Virus record (IMG/VR): IMGVR_UViG_3300032069_000054
Coordinates: 1-23,898 of that record
Strand: one strand, 5' to 3'
Origin: a virus
DNA length: 23,898 nt
Shown piece after piece: positions 1 through 5,974 of this stretch (the stretch's first letter is position 1; every line of letters begins with the position of its first letter). The notes beneath the pieces were generated by a model, which searched no databases, had not been told where the DNA came from, and worked only from the letters and a program-made list of their open reading frames with translations. A program made the translations under genes and the position numbers.

Positions 1-10
1 AAAATTCTAA

Positions 11-112
11 ATGAAGGTTCAGGAAAAAGAAGAGTTGTTACGAATCGACCTTCCTATTTCAGGAATGTCCTGTGCCAGTTGTTATAAGGGGGTGGGAGGT
101 TCTGGATATTGA
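11..112 (+). pseudogene. Truncated HMA-domain N-terminus, probable host copper P-type ATPase
   Basis: A 33-codon reading frame starts at ATG 11, right after a TAA (8-10) that may end an upstream gene in a coupled operon. Residues 11-24 read RIDLPISGMSCASC, which matches the first strand and metal-binding loop (GMxCxxC) of heavy-metal-associated domains, as at the N-terminus of CopA-type Cu(I)-exporting P-type ATPases or in CopZ chaperones. After the second Cys only nine codons (YKGVGGSGY) remain before TGA, whereas the domain needs about 45 more residues. The break is best explained by insertion of the prophage. The rest of the gene should lie beyond the right end, outside this window. No ribosome binding site is visible in the ten bases available. 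The HMA assignment is good; ATPase versus chaperone cannot be decided from here. Confidence 0.6.
80..94. other. Probable prophage left end (candidate attL junction)
   Basis: The HMA coding match stops at Cys (codon 80-82). Mu-family prophages begin with 5'-TG and are flanked by a 5-bp target duplication. TG occurs at 80 (TGTTATAAGG, preceded by CCAGT at 75-79) and at 93 (TGGGAGG). Position 80 is preferred because TGT is the commoner end in the family, but Tyr-Lys-Gly-Val could still belong to the HMA domain, which would favour 93. The exact junction is an inference. Confidence 0.35.
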
Positions 113-171
113 GAATAGGGGATTGAATGATATAAATATGAAATAATTATAATAGGTTAAGGAGGTTTTTA

Positions 172-261
172 ATGGCGTCCAATCGCGTTGTGCATAACCT
201 GTGGAAATCTCAGGAAGCGTTTCACTTGGTTTTGGATTTTTTCACGCGGCGAAATTTTTAA
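172..261 (+). CDS. Possible 29-residue peptide in the left-end region
   Basis: A short frame begins MASNRVVHNLWK and ends at TAA 259-261. Its only strong point is a very good ribosome binding site (AAGGAGG, 159-165) seven bases before ATG 172. The peptide is not recognised and has no clear signal peptide or motif. It lies inside what should be the transposase-binding left end, so it may be a small phage leader peptide, or the start of another host gene if the true phage end lies further right. The same DNA holds two TTCAC words exactly 20 bp apart (221 and 241). Low confidence as a gene. Confidence 0.25.
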   Translation: MASNRVVHNLWKSQEAFHLVLDFFTRRNF

Positions 262-362
262 AAAACCATTAGAGTATCGAGGGGTTAAATTGAAAAATTT
301 AAAAATCGCCGCGCTGCCGCTCTTCCCCCAATCGGAAAATGACCCCCAATTGTGCTCCTAAA

Positions 363-506
363 CCTGGCACTCACCTGGCACTCACCATGCACTCACCCAT
401 TCAACATATTAAAAATACAAGAAAAATTAAAATACACTCACCTGGCACTCACCTGGCACTCACCTGGCACTCACCTGGCACTCACCTGGCACTCACCTAA
501 ATACAG
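363..506. repeat. 11-bp tandem repeats (CCTGGCACTCA) in two blocks
   Basis: The unit CCTGGCACTCA occurs perfectly at 363-373 and 374-384, with a two-base variant at 385-395 and a degenerate copy at 396-406. After a 34-bp AT-rich spacer come five perfect units at 441-495, flanked by degenerate copies (about 430-440 and 496-506). The period is close to one DNA helical turn, so each unit presents the same face. The block lies in noncoding DNA between the probable phage end and the lysogeny operon, suiting a multi-site protein-binding array. The binding protein is unknown. Confidence 0.85.
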
Positions 507-527
507 ACTTTGTGAAATTTTTTAAAA

Positions 528-875
528 TCACCGCTTTTTTGAGGTCATCTTGTTAATATAGCTCTGGGCCAAATCACGAATAATGGGATCGACTTTTTTG
601 GCTGGCATTGGATGGACCAAATTAATGTTTGGTTTTGGAGTAAAGTCATAGCCACAGAAACGGCAAATTTGGGCTTCATCTTTAACCTCTTCAGCGCATT
701 TTGGGCATTTTTTTAAATTCTCTTTTGGCGGACCAGCAATAAGAAGAATTAAAAAGCCAATAAAGGGGCTTATTATTAATGATATAAAAAACCAGGCCAC
801 CTCACCTCTCTTAACTTTTCTCGCATAAGCCCCAACTAAAAGACAGAAAACAAAATAGAGGGCGTATAACCACAT
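528..875 (-). CDS. Two-helix membrane protein with C-terminal zinc ribbon
   Basis: The 115-residue protein has two hydrophobic helices (about 1-18 and 28-48), then a four-Cys zinc-ribbon-like segment (C57, C60, C71, C74) and a basic tail. It probably sits in the inner membrane with the ribbon in the cytoplasm. Its ATG lies two bases beyond the repressor stop, and its ribosome binding site (GGGAGGTGAT) overlaps the last repressor codons, so the two are co-transcribed and probably translationally coupled. Expression with the repressor marks it as a lysogen-expressed gene; superinfection exclusion or lysogenic conversion are plausible roles. That is inference from position only; no specific family is recognised. 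Confidence 0.8.
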   Translation of the reverse strand: MWLYALYFVFCLLVGAYARKVKRGEVAWFFISLIISPFIGFLILLIAGPPKENLKKCPKCAEEVKDEAQICRFCGYDFTPKPNINLVHPMPAKKVDPIIRDLAQSYINKMTSKKR

Positions 876-877
876 TA

Positions 878-1339
878 TTAATCACCTCCCGTTTTGTTCC
901 GGTTCTCCCCTTTTGATATTCGAATAGCCTCCAGGAATGCCTTGATATTGGCTTTCAAGGCGTCGATCATCACTTTATTATCACTTTCTAAAATTTCCTT
1001 AACATTGTCAAGGAGTTTTTTTATAATTGTCGGGAGAATCTGGTAACGAACTTCTTTCTCTCCAAATAACATCATCTTTTTTTCGAGTTCGGCATATTCT
1101 ATAGGACCATTCGGAAATTTAATTTCTACCTGATCTTCAGGGCTGCCATAAAGAATATAATCAGTGGAAATCCCAGTGGTCTTTTTGAGTTTAACTAAAA
1201 AATTGGTTGATGGCATAACCTTTCCGCATTCAATATCGGAAATGTAAGCCGAAGATATTCCCATAATTTTGGCGAGATCTTTTTGTTTTTTAATACCTAT
1301 TTTTTTCCTTGATTCTTTAAGTCTTTCGCCAGGTTGCAT
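878..1339 (-). CDS. XRE-family HTH repressor of lysogeny
   Basis: A 153-residue protein with a classical lambda-repressor-like HTH at residues about 5-62 (QKDLAKIMGISSAYISDIE recognition unit). A helical, charged region of about 70 residues follows and probably mediates oligomerisation. There is no S24/LexA-type autopeptidase domain, so induction by RecA cleavage is not expected. It is divergent from the Ner-like gene at 1405 and separated by 65 bp holding two copies of AATCGGTAATTT, the likely operators. No Shine-Dalgarno is visible before ATG 1339, so it may be translated from a short or leaderless transcript. By position and family it is the functional counterpart of Mu repressor c, though unrelated in detail. 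Confidence 0.85.
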   Translation of the reverse strand: MQPGERLKESRKKIGIKKQKDLAKIMGISSAYISDIECGKVMPSTNFLVKLKKTTGISTDYILYGSPEDQVEIKFPNGPIEYAELEKKMMLFGEKEVRYQILPTIIKKLLDNVKEILESDNKVMIDALKANIKAFLEAIRISKGENRNKTGGD

Positions 1340-1341
1340 AA

Positions 1342-1388
1342 AATCGGTAATTTATTAAAAAAAAGACTTGACAAATAATCGGTAATTT
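1342..1388. promoter_or_regulatory. Paired operator-like direct repeats AATCGGTAATTT
   Basis: The 12-mer AATCGGTAATTT occurs at 1342-1353 and 1377-1388, 35 bp apart. The first copy abuts the repressor start codon; the second lies within the spacer of the rightward promoter. Each has AAT/ATT arms around CGGTA. Direct repeats placed in the divergent intergenic region between an XRE repressor and a Ner/Cro-like gene are the expected binding sites for one or both. Confidence 0.7.
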
Positions 1389-1396
1389 GCTAATTA
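1368..1396 (+). promoter_or_regulatory. Early rightward promoter (sigma70-type)
   Basis: A perfect -35 TTGACA (1368-1373), a 17-bp spacer and -10 TAATTA (1391-1396) lie just before the Ner-like ATG at 1405. Transcription would begin around 1402-1404, giving a leaderless or nearly leaderless mRNA. The second operator copy (1377-1388) lies within the spacer, so its occupation would directly block polymerase. Confidence 0.7.
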
Positions 1397-1404
1397 TTAT
1401 TTTC

Positions 1405-1644
1405 ATGGAAGCAATTGAAATAAGTATTCTCATAAAAAGGGCCAGGAAGACCCAAAATCAAATTGCCAAAGAACTTGGAGTCACCCAGGGTTTCGTGGGC
1501 CAGGTGATACTTGGCCTGCGTCATACAAAGCGGATCCAAGATGGGATTGCAAGAGCCGTTGGAAAGCCCGTCGAAAAACTCTGGCCCCCTGAACCACGTA
1601 GGGTTCGGGGTTTCGGCCAAAATAATAAAAGAAAGGCGGCGTGA
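1405..1644 (+). CDS. ner: Ner/Cro-like HTH early regulator
   Basis: A 79-residue protein with a single HTH (residues about 9-50; QNQIAKELGVTQGFVGQVI) followed by AVGKPVEKLWPPE, which resembles the closing segment of Mu Ner and related Nlp proteins (basic tail after a Trp-Pro). It is the first gene rightward from the repressor/operator region, as in Mu, where Ner dampens early and repressor transcription. ATG 1405 is chosen over an in-frame TTG at 1387 because the TTG lies upstream of the probable transcription start. No Shine-Dalgarno is present, fitting leaderless initiation. Family membership is good; the exact regulatory wiring is inferred. Confidence 0.75.
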   Translation: MEAIEISILIKRARKTQNQIAKELGVTQGFVGQVILGLRHTKRIQDGIARAVGKPVEKLWPPEPRRVRGFGQNNKRKAA

Positions 1645-1677
1645 TGGTTGCCCCCATTGCGAGAAAGGAGAAAATCT

Positions 1678-1917
1678 ATGTGCCCAAAATGTGGACATCA
1701 AATTGAAACTCATTACAATTTCTGCTCCTGGTGCCGCGCGGATTTGCGGCTCCTCATGACCAAATGCGGCAAATGCGGCGGTACCTACCATACCTGGTTT
1801 CTGCCTAAAAAAATTAATGGATGCCCTTTTTGCGGCGTCGACGCGACTGAACTTCAGTTTCCTCCGGTTGAGATTTTAAAGGCTTCAAACATTCCGTGCA
1901 ATATAGCTGAGGTTTGA
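1678..1917 (+). CDS. Small double zinc-ribbon protein
   Basis: A 79-residue protein with eight cysteines in four CxxC pairs (C2/C5, C16/C19, C30/C33, C49/C52), which would form two zinc ribbons. ATG 1678 is preferred over upstream TTG codons because AAAGGAG stands eight bases before it. It follows the Ner-like gene by 33 bp and belongs to the early rightward transcript. Its last 104 bp overlap, tail to tail, the minus-strand zinc-ribbon gene 1814-2059; the final Cys pair lies inside the overlap. Function unknown; small ribbon proteins of this sort may bind nucleic acid or RNA polymerase. Confidence 0.65.
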   Translation: MCPKCGHQIETHYNFCSWCRADLRLLMTKCGKCGGTYHTWFLPKKINGCPFCGVDATELQFPPVEILKASNIPCNIAEV

Positions 1918-2059
1918 AATAAAAATGACTTTTGCAATGGGGGCATTCATACAAAAGCTTATTTCCACAGACAGGACACCCTTTAATCATCGAGGGTTCG
2001 GCCTGGGTGCTAAATTTACACGATGGATTTGAACAAATGACATATCGATTGAATTGCAT
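1814..2059 (-). CDS. Small double zinc-ribbon protein on the opposite strand
   Basis: An 81-residue protein with eight cysteines (C9, C14, C28, C31, C39, C42, C54, C57) forming two probable zinc ribbons and ending in a basic RRRRKK tail. A strong ribosome binding site (AAGGAGG) stands six bases before ATG 2059, supporting it as a real gene and not a shadow of 1678-1917, which it overlaps by 104 bp. It runs leftward against the early operon, so its expression should be antagonised by early transcription; it may be expressed in the lysogen. Its promoter was not identified. Function unknown. Confidence 0.6.
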   Translation of the reverse strand: MQFNRYVICSNPSCKFSTQAEPSMIKGCPVCGNKLLYECPHCKSHFYFKPQLYCTECLKPLKSQPEETEVQSRRRRKKGIH

Positions 2060-2113
2060 GGCATCCTCCTTCTATAAGATTTTTAAAATAAATGGGGACT
2101 CGTTCCCCTGGGG

Positions 2114-2175
2114 AGGCCGTATGATCCGCACTTCAGGCAAAGAGGGGAGGATCTGCGGCCTTCTGTTTTTTTTTA
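2114..2175 (+). terminator. Probable rho-independent terminator
   Basis: Imperfect inverted arms AGGCCGTATGATCC (2114-2127) and GGATCTGCGGCCT (2149-2161) are followed by a T-run (2166-2174). A shorter GGGGA/TCCCC hairpin precedes it (about 2095-2109). It lies between the ribbon genes and the transposition module and could end or attenuate the early transcript. Confidence 0.5.
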
Positions 2176-2210
2176 ACACGAATCAACGAATGATAACGAA
2201 TTACACGAAT
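2175..2210. repeat. ACGAAT-type dispersed repeat, copy 1
   Basis: Successive CACGAAT/AACGAAT words form a repeat resembling, in opposite orientation, the ATTCGTGTCATTC segment at 21742-21780. It is AT-rich, noncoding and lies just before the transposition operon. Confidence 0.5.
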
Positions 2211-2248
2211 ATAGTATAAATTTTTTTCGGCTTTTTCAAGAGCAAAAA

Positions 2249-2701
2249 TTGAAAAAGAATTGCCATCCAAACCAACTTTCTTTCTTTGATCTTCTCAAAG
2301 ATCTCCGGCCCAAAAACACCGAATTCTCATCATTTAACATAGATATCCTTCTTCGAGAGACCATTGCCCTGGCCATTAAGGAATCGCCGCTTTCGCGGTT
2401 TCAAATTGCCGCCAAGATGAGTGAGGCCTTGGGCGTCGAAGTCTCGAAGACCATGATTGACTCCTGGACGGCTGAGAGTCGCGAGGGGATCAATCGTTTC
2501 CCCGCCTGTTATCTGCCTGCCTTCTGCCATGTGGTCGAATCGATTGAGCCGCTAAGGGTCTTAGCGGATCTCGTTGGATCGGTCGTGGTCCAAGGTGAGG
2601 ACGCATTGCACATGGAACTTTCGAAAGTCGAGGCCGAAAAACAAAGGCTTTCTGAAAAAGGGAAAGCCATCAGGATAATTCTTCAGGGAATGAGGAAATA
2701 G
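2249..2701 (+). CDS. Conserved small protein preceding the transposase
   Basis: A 150-residue protein, probably starting at TTG 2249 because the next in-frame ATG lies more than 50 codons on and would remove the conserved part. Residues about 35-85 (RFQIAAKMSEALGVEVS) look like a helical DNA-binding segment, followed by a cysteine-containing hydrophobic stretch and a C-terminal coiled coil (about 118-150). I recall similar proteins directly upstream of MuA-type transposases in other transposable phages, without a firm function. Its stop (TAG 2699-2701) directly abuts the transposase ATG, so the two are coupled. A regulatory or transposition-accessory role is inferred. Confidence 0.65.
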   Translation: MKKNCHPNQLSFFDLLKDLRPKNTEFSSFNIDILLRETIALAIKESPLSRFQIAAKMSEALGVEVSKTMIDSWTAESREGINRFPACYLPAFCHVVESIEPLRVLADLVGSVVVQGEDALHMELSKVEAEKQRLSEKGKAIRIILQGMRK

Positions 2702-5014
2702 ATGGAAGCCGAGTGGAGAACGCCACGGGAACAATGGCAAGACGAAGGCATCGGTAGGCGAACCTTTTTTAGAAAAATCAAGATTGGCATTTATGAAACA
2801 AAATACGTTTCCTCTCCGAAAGGCGGAGGCAAGGGAGGCCAGCAACTCCTTGTGCGCTTGAAAGCGCAGAGCGAAAAAACTGAGATCCTGAGTCAAGCTC
2901 AGGATGACAAAAAGAAAGCTCAGAATGACAAAAAGAAAATTCAGGATAACAAAAAATACAAGATCCATCGCGGCGAGCCCGGGCGCCATATAATCACGCC
3001 GATTGTGAATGGAATGCCAGCGCCTTTTGAAATTTTATCGTCAACCATAGGGGGGGATCCGGTCGGAGATGACGCGGTCCGGCAATTGCCGGTCGGAATA
3101 ATTTCCGAGTCTCCTCCGCTACAAAATCTTCCGGCGATCCTGGATTCCGGCCTTCGCCCGAATGATCATCCTAAACTCCTCCGGATTAGAAATCTCCGTT
3201 TCGCTCTAATCTCCGCCTTCCAGGAAGAGGCTGCTAAAAATCACCAACCCAGGAGCGAGATCATCCAGAAATTTCTTGAGCGCTTCGATGCAGGATTAAT
3301 TCTTTCCGACTTCAAAAAACAGATCAAGAAAATCAAACGCTCCACATTATATAACTGGCTTAAACTTTATGATCAGGGCGGCATCGACGCGCTGGTTCCT
3401 CAATATCGCGGCGCCCAGGCATCGCCCATCGCAGAGGCGGAAAAAAAGTTTCTTCTCACGAAGCTTCTCGATCAGAACAAGCCCACCATCGGCGACTCCA
3501 TCAACAAATGCAAATTCCTCCTGGGAGAGGCCTCTCCATCGAGTCCATCAAAGCTTCGGCGTTTCGTCAACGAATTCAGAAAAAATAATCACGATATCTG
3601 GGTTCTTGAGCGCGAAGGCGAAAAGGCCCTCAATGACAAATGCGCCCCTTATGCTGAACGTGAGTGGCGCGATCTTGCAGTTGGCGAGGCCGTGGTGGCC
3701 GATGGCCATAAACTTAATTTTCAGGTCATCAACCCCTTCACCGGCAAGTCCTGCCGTGCCATCATGGTTCTTTTTTGGGATTGGAAAAGCACTTATCCTC
3801 TCGGATGGGAAATCATGCTCACCGAATCCATCCAGTGCGTGCTTGCTGCGCTTCGAAACTCCATCATCACGCTTGGGAAGTTTCCTAAAAATGCTCTACT
3901 CGATAATGGCAAAGCGTTTCGAGCCAATATCTTTCGGCAAAAATTTCGGTTTCAGGAGACCGAAATTCCCGGAATATTTGACAAACTCAGTATCATCCCT
4001 CACTTTGCCATGCCTTACAATGCCCAGAGCAAGCCCATCGAGCGGTTTTTCCGGATATTCAACGATTGGTTCGAGCGTGAGCTTCCGTCTTATAGCGGCG
4101 CCTCCATCCCGGATAAGCCCGCCCACATGAACCGCAACGAAAAGCGGGCCAAAGACCTCCATAACGGATGGGTTCCTACCATTCCGGAGGCGATGGAGCT
4201 GATTTTTCGATGGCGCGAATACTATATCGATCAGCCATCGAGGGCGCGCGATGGACAAAGACCGCGAGATATCTTCGAGGCCGAAAAAGGCCCTGGCGTG
4301 GATCCCTTTGCCCTTCATTTTTTGATGATGACGTGCAAGGCCCGAATGGTCCACCGAAACGGCATTACCTTCAATGGCTGGCACTGGTTTCATGAGAACC
4401 TCTACGGCATCAAAGATTATGTCCTCATGTTTTATTCCTATTATGATCTCAGCCAGGTTTATATTTTTACAATGCAAAAAAACGGCGCTCCAGGGGAATT
4501 CCTCTGTGTCGCCAAGCCTATCGAAAAAGTAAAACCCTTCGCATCGGAAAGCGAATTTCCAGAAGATATGGCCGCGGTACAACAAAATAACGCTGCCAAG
4601 CGAAAATGCGTCCAGACAACCAAAAAGCTGGCCGACCTGCTCCAGTCGCAAAAAAATCTCTATATCGATTGGGACAAGAAATTCCGAGATCGGCCCGAAG
4701 TGGCCGAGGCGATCAAACAGATCGAGGATAAGAAACCTGCAGTAGAAAAAATGTCCCCGTTTGCGGATGAACCGGAGGCGATAGATGCGAAGACATCGGG
4801 AGGTGATGATGGGGAGAAGGGGATGGGGAGGCCCAAATTCGATCACGATTTTGAAAAATATGACTGGTTAATGGAGCAGAATGTGCTGACGCCAGATGAC
4901 CGCATATATATTAATGATTATAGGAGCCGGTCATCACTGTACAAACATACAACATTCAATGATAGCGAGGACCTCGACCGAAAAGTAATCCAGCAGGAGG
5001 AAATTAATGGCTAA
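2702..5014 (+). CDS. A: MuA-like DDE transposase
   Basis: A 770-residue transposase that cuts the phage ends and joins them to target DNA. Residues 1-55 resemble the N-terminal winged DNA-binding domain of MuA (WRTPREQW...KGGQQLLVRL). Residues about 160-235 form the end-binding HTH domain (RSTLYNWLKLYDQGGIDAL). The RNase H-like core carries D334 (VVADGH), D401 (LLDNGKAF) and E447 (SKPIERFF); the D-D distance of 67 equals that of MuA D269-D336. A Mu-type C-terminal beta-barrel follows at about 545-605, then a charged tail that would contact MuB. It is longer than MuA (663 residues), mainly through a low-complexity linker at 58-155, part of which (64-85) is encoded by a palindromic repeat and a 21-bp triplication. 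Confidence 0.95.
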   Translation: MEAEWRTPREQWQDEGIGRRTFFRKIKIGIYETKYVSSPKGGGKGGQQLLVRLKAQSEKTEILSQAQDDKKKAQNDKKKIQDNKKYKIHRGEPGRHIITPIVNGMPAPFEILSSTIGGDPVGDDAVRQLPVGIISESPPLQNLPAILDSGLRPNDHPKLLRIRNLRFALISAFQEEAAKNHQPRSEIIQKFLERFDAGLILSDFKKQIKKIKRSTLYNWLKLYDQGGIDALVPQYRGAQASPIAEAEKKFLLTKLLDQNKPTIGDSINKCKFLLGEASPSSPSKLRRFVNEFRKNNHDIWVLEREGEKALNDKCAPYAEREWRDLAVGEAVVADGHKLNFQVINPFTGKSCRAIMVLFWDWKSTYPLGWEIMLTESIQCVLAALRNSIITLGKFPKNALLDNGKAFRANIFRQKFRFQETEIPGIFDKLSIIPHFAMPYNAQSKPIERFFRIFNDWFERELPSYSGASIPDKPAHMNRNEKRAKDLHNGWVPTIPEAMELIFRWREYYIDQPSRARDGQRPRDIFEAEKGPGVDPFALHFLMMTCKARMVHRNGITFNGWHWFHENLYGIKDYVLMFYSYYDLSQVYIFTMQKNGAPGEFLCVAKPIEKVKPFASESEFPEDMAAVQQNNAAKRKCVQTTKKLADLLQSQKNLYIDWDKKFRDRPEVAEAIKQIEDKKPAVEKMSPFADEPEAIDAKTSGGDDGEKGMGRPKFDHDFEKYDWLMEQNVLTPDDRIYINDYRSRSSLYKHTTFNDSEDLDRKVIQQEEING
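2885..2958. repeat. Palindromic repeat plus 21-bp triplication inside the transposase gene
   Basis: ATCCTGAG (2885-2892) and CTCAGGAT (2898-2905) form a hairpin of the REP-like kind seen again at 8182, 10674 and 19127. The right arm and following AAAAAGAA are repeated three times with 21-bp period (2896-2916, 2917-2937, 2938-2958), encoding the heptads AQDDKKK, AQNDKKK and IQDNKK. The period keeps frame, so the insertion survives as a linker. Confidence 0.85.
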
Positions 5015-5285
5015 AAAAGATGAGAAAGTTGTGAATTTACAGAAAAAGAGAAAAGAAAAACAGCCTTCGGCTGAGGAATTAAAAAAAAGAGATCGCTTCC
5101 TCAACACACTTCAGCCGGAAAGATGCTTCGATTGCAGATTTCTGGTCTACATAGGCCCGTTAGAGATCCCGGATAAGAATGAAGGGCATTTTAAAGGATG
5201 GTGTCTCCTGTACCATGAATATAGAAACTGGCAATTAGAGGGCTGCCCCTCTGGAGTCAAAAAAAATACGCGCGGCCTTATTTAG
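5007..5285 (+). CDS. Small Cys-containing early protein
   Basis: A 92-residue protein: a lysine-rich N-terminus (1-30), then four cysteines (C40, C43, C66 and C80; RCFDC, WCLL, GCPSG) that could bind one zinc ion. It starts eight bases inside the transposase gene behind a strong AGGAGG, and ends 14 bp before the MuB-like gene, so it is part of the transposition operon. Mu has no gene between A and B. No family recognised; a role in the transpososome or as a small regulator is possible, on position alone. Confidence 0.7.
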   Translation: MAKKDEKVVNLQKKRKEKQPSAEELKKRDRFLNTLQPERCFDCRFLVYIGPLEIPDKNEGHFKGWCLLYHEYRNWQLEGCPSGVKKNTRGLI

Positions 5286-5299
5286 ATAGGAGATGAAAA

Positions 5300-5974
5300 A
5301 TGAGAGACCATTTTGTAGTGACCAAGTCGATTAAAAAGTTTCAGGACGGGATCGATCATATCAATCACAAGCTCAAGGGCGTCGAGCGGATGCTTCTTGC
5401 CACGGGCGAGCCTGGCCTCGGAAAGACCGAGGCCGCCATCCGATATTGTGCCCTGAATGGCGCAGTCCTGATCCGCACGCTTGAGATGATGACTGGTTCC
5501 TGGACGCTCAGGGCCATCGTCTCCGAGCTGGGAGGTTCTCCTTATTACCGGTCCGATAAAAATTTTGAACTCATCAAGCAGCTCCTTGCGAGTAAGCCCC
5601 GGACTATTATTTTTGACGAGGTTGATCGCTTCACACGGAAACCCGAGATTCTTGAAACTCTTCGAGACATTCATGACGTTTGCCATTGCCCGATGGTATT
5701 CATCGGCGAGGAGATGGCAGATAAAAAACTCATGAATAACCGCCGCCTTTACCGGCGCTTCGTTGAGATCGTACGGTTTGAGAAATTAGATGCCGATGGG
5801 GTCAAAAAATTCCTCGCCGAGATGAGCGAAATCAAATATCAGGACGATGCCATTGACCAGATTGCCAAAGAAAGCAATGGAAAAATCTCCGATATCATCA
5901 CCCTGATTCACCACGCTGAAAACTGGGCGCGTCGAAACAACGAAAAATCAATTGGAGCCAAGGATTTGAAATGA
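5300..5974 (+). CDS. B: MuB-like AAA+ ATPase, target-DNA activator
   Basis: A 224-residue ATPase with Walker A GEPGLGKT (36-43), Walker B TIIFDE (102-107) and an arginine-rich NNRRLYRRF segment (146-154) where sensor/finger residues are expected. In Mu, MuB forms filaments on target DNA, stimulates MuA and gives target immunity. Here the protein lacks the N-terminal HTH domain of Mu MuB (312 residues) and is closer in size to the B proteins of other transposable phages or to IS21-type helper ATPases. ATG 5300 follows TAGGAGATG. It overlaps the next gene by ATGA, so the pair is coupled. Confidence in the family is high. Confidence 0.9.
   Translation: MRDHFVVTKSIKKFQDGIDHINHKLKGVERMLLATGEPGLGKTEAAIRYCALNGAVLIRTLEMMTGSWTLRAIVSELGGSPYYRSDKNFELIKQLLASKPRTIIFDEVDRFTRKPEILETLRDIHDVCHCPMVFIGEEMADKKLMNNRRLYRRFVEIVRFEKLDADGVKKFLAEMSEIKYQDDAIDQIAKESNGKISDIITLIHHAENWARRNNEKSIGAKDLK

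Larger units (their letters stand above)
113..527. other. Left-end region without a confident gene
   Basis: About 415 bp between the broken HMA frame and the end of the minus-strand membrane-protein gene. It is AT-rich up to about 300, with a doubtful 29-codon ORF at 172-261. It then carries 11-bp tandem repeats in two blocks between 363 and 506. By position this is where a Mu-like phage keeps its L1-L3 transposase sites. No tRNA, terminator with a T-run or further coding signal was seen. Confidence 0.5.

Noticed and set aside
363-506. CRISPR array
   Set aside because: Units are 11 bp in direct tandem without unique spacers, and no cas genes are nearby.
1340-1400. Leftward repressor promoter
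   Set aside because: TTGTCA on the minus strand (1369-1374) has no convincing -10 at a proper distance, so I did not list it.
1390-1791. 133-codon minus-strand ORF
   Set aside because: Antisense to the Ner-like gene and its promoter; no ribosome binding site and no recognisable domain.
1932-2219. 95-codon plus-strand ORF opposite the minus-strand zinc-ribbon gene
   Set aside because: Antisense to a Cys-patterned gene with a strong ribosome binding site; runs through a terminator and repeat region; no motif.
2561-2989. Minus-strand ORF with FVILSFLFVILSLTQ
   Set aside because: The phrase is the antisense translation of the palindromic repeat and 21-bp triplication in the transposase gene, not a membrane protein.
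3369-4130. 253-codon plus-strand ORF in another frame of the transposase
   Set aside because: Serine/arginine/proline-rich out-of-frame translation with no ribosome binding site; shadow of the transposase gene.
3896-4846. 316-codon minus-strand ORF
   Set aside because: Lies wholly antisense to the catalytic part of the transposase, whose DDE motifs are intact; composition fits a shadow frame.
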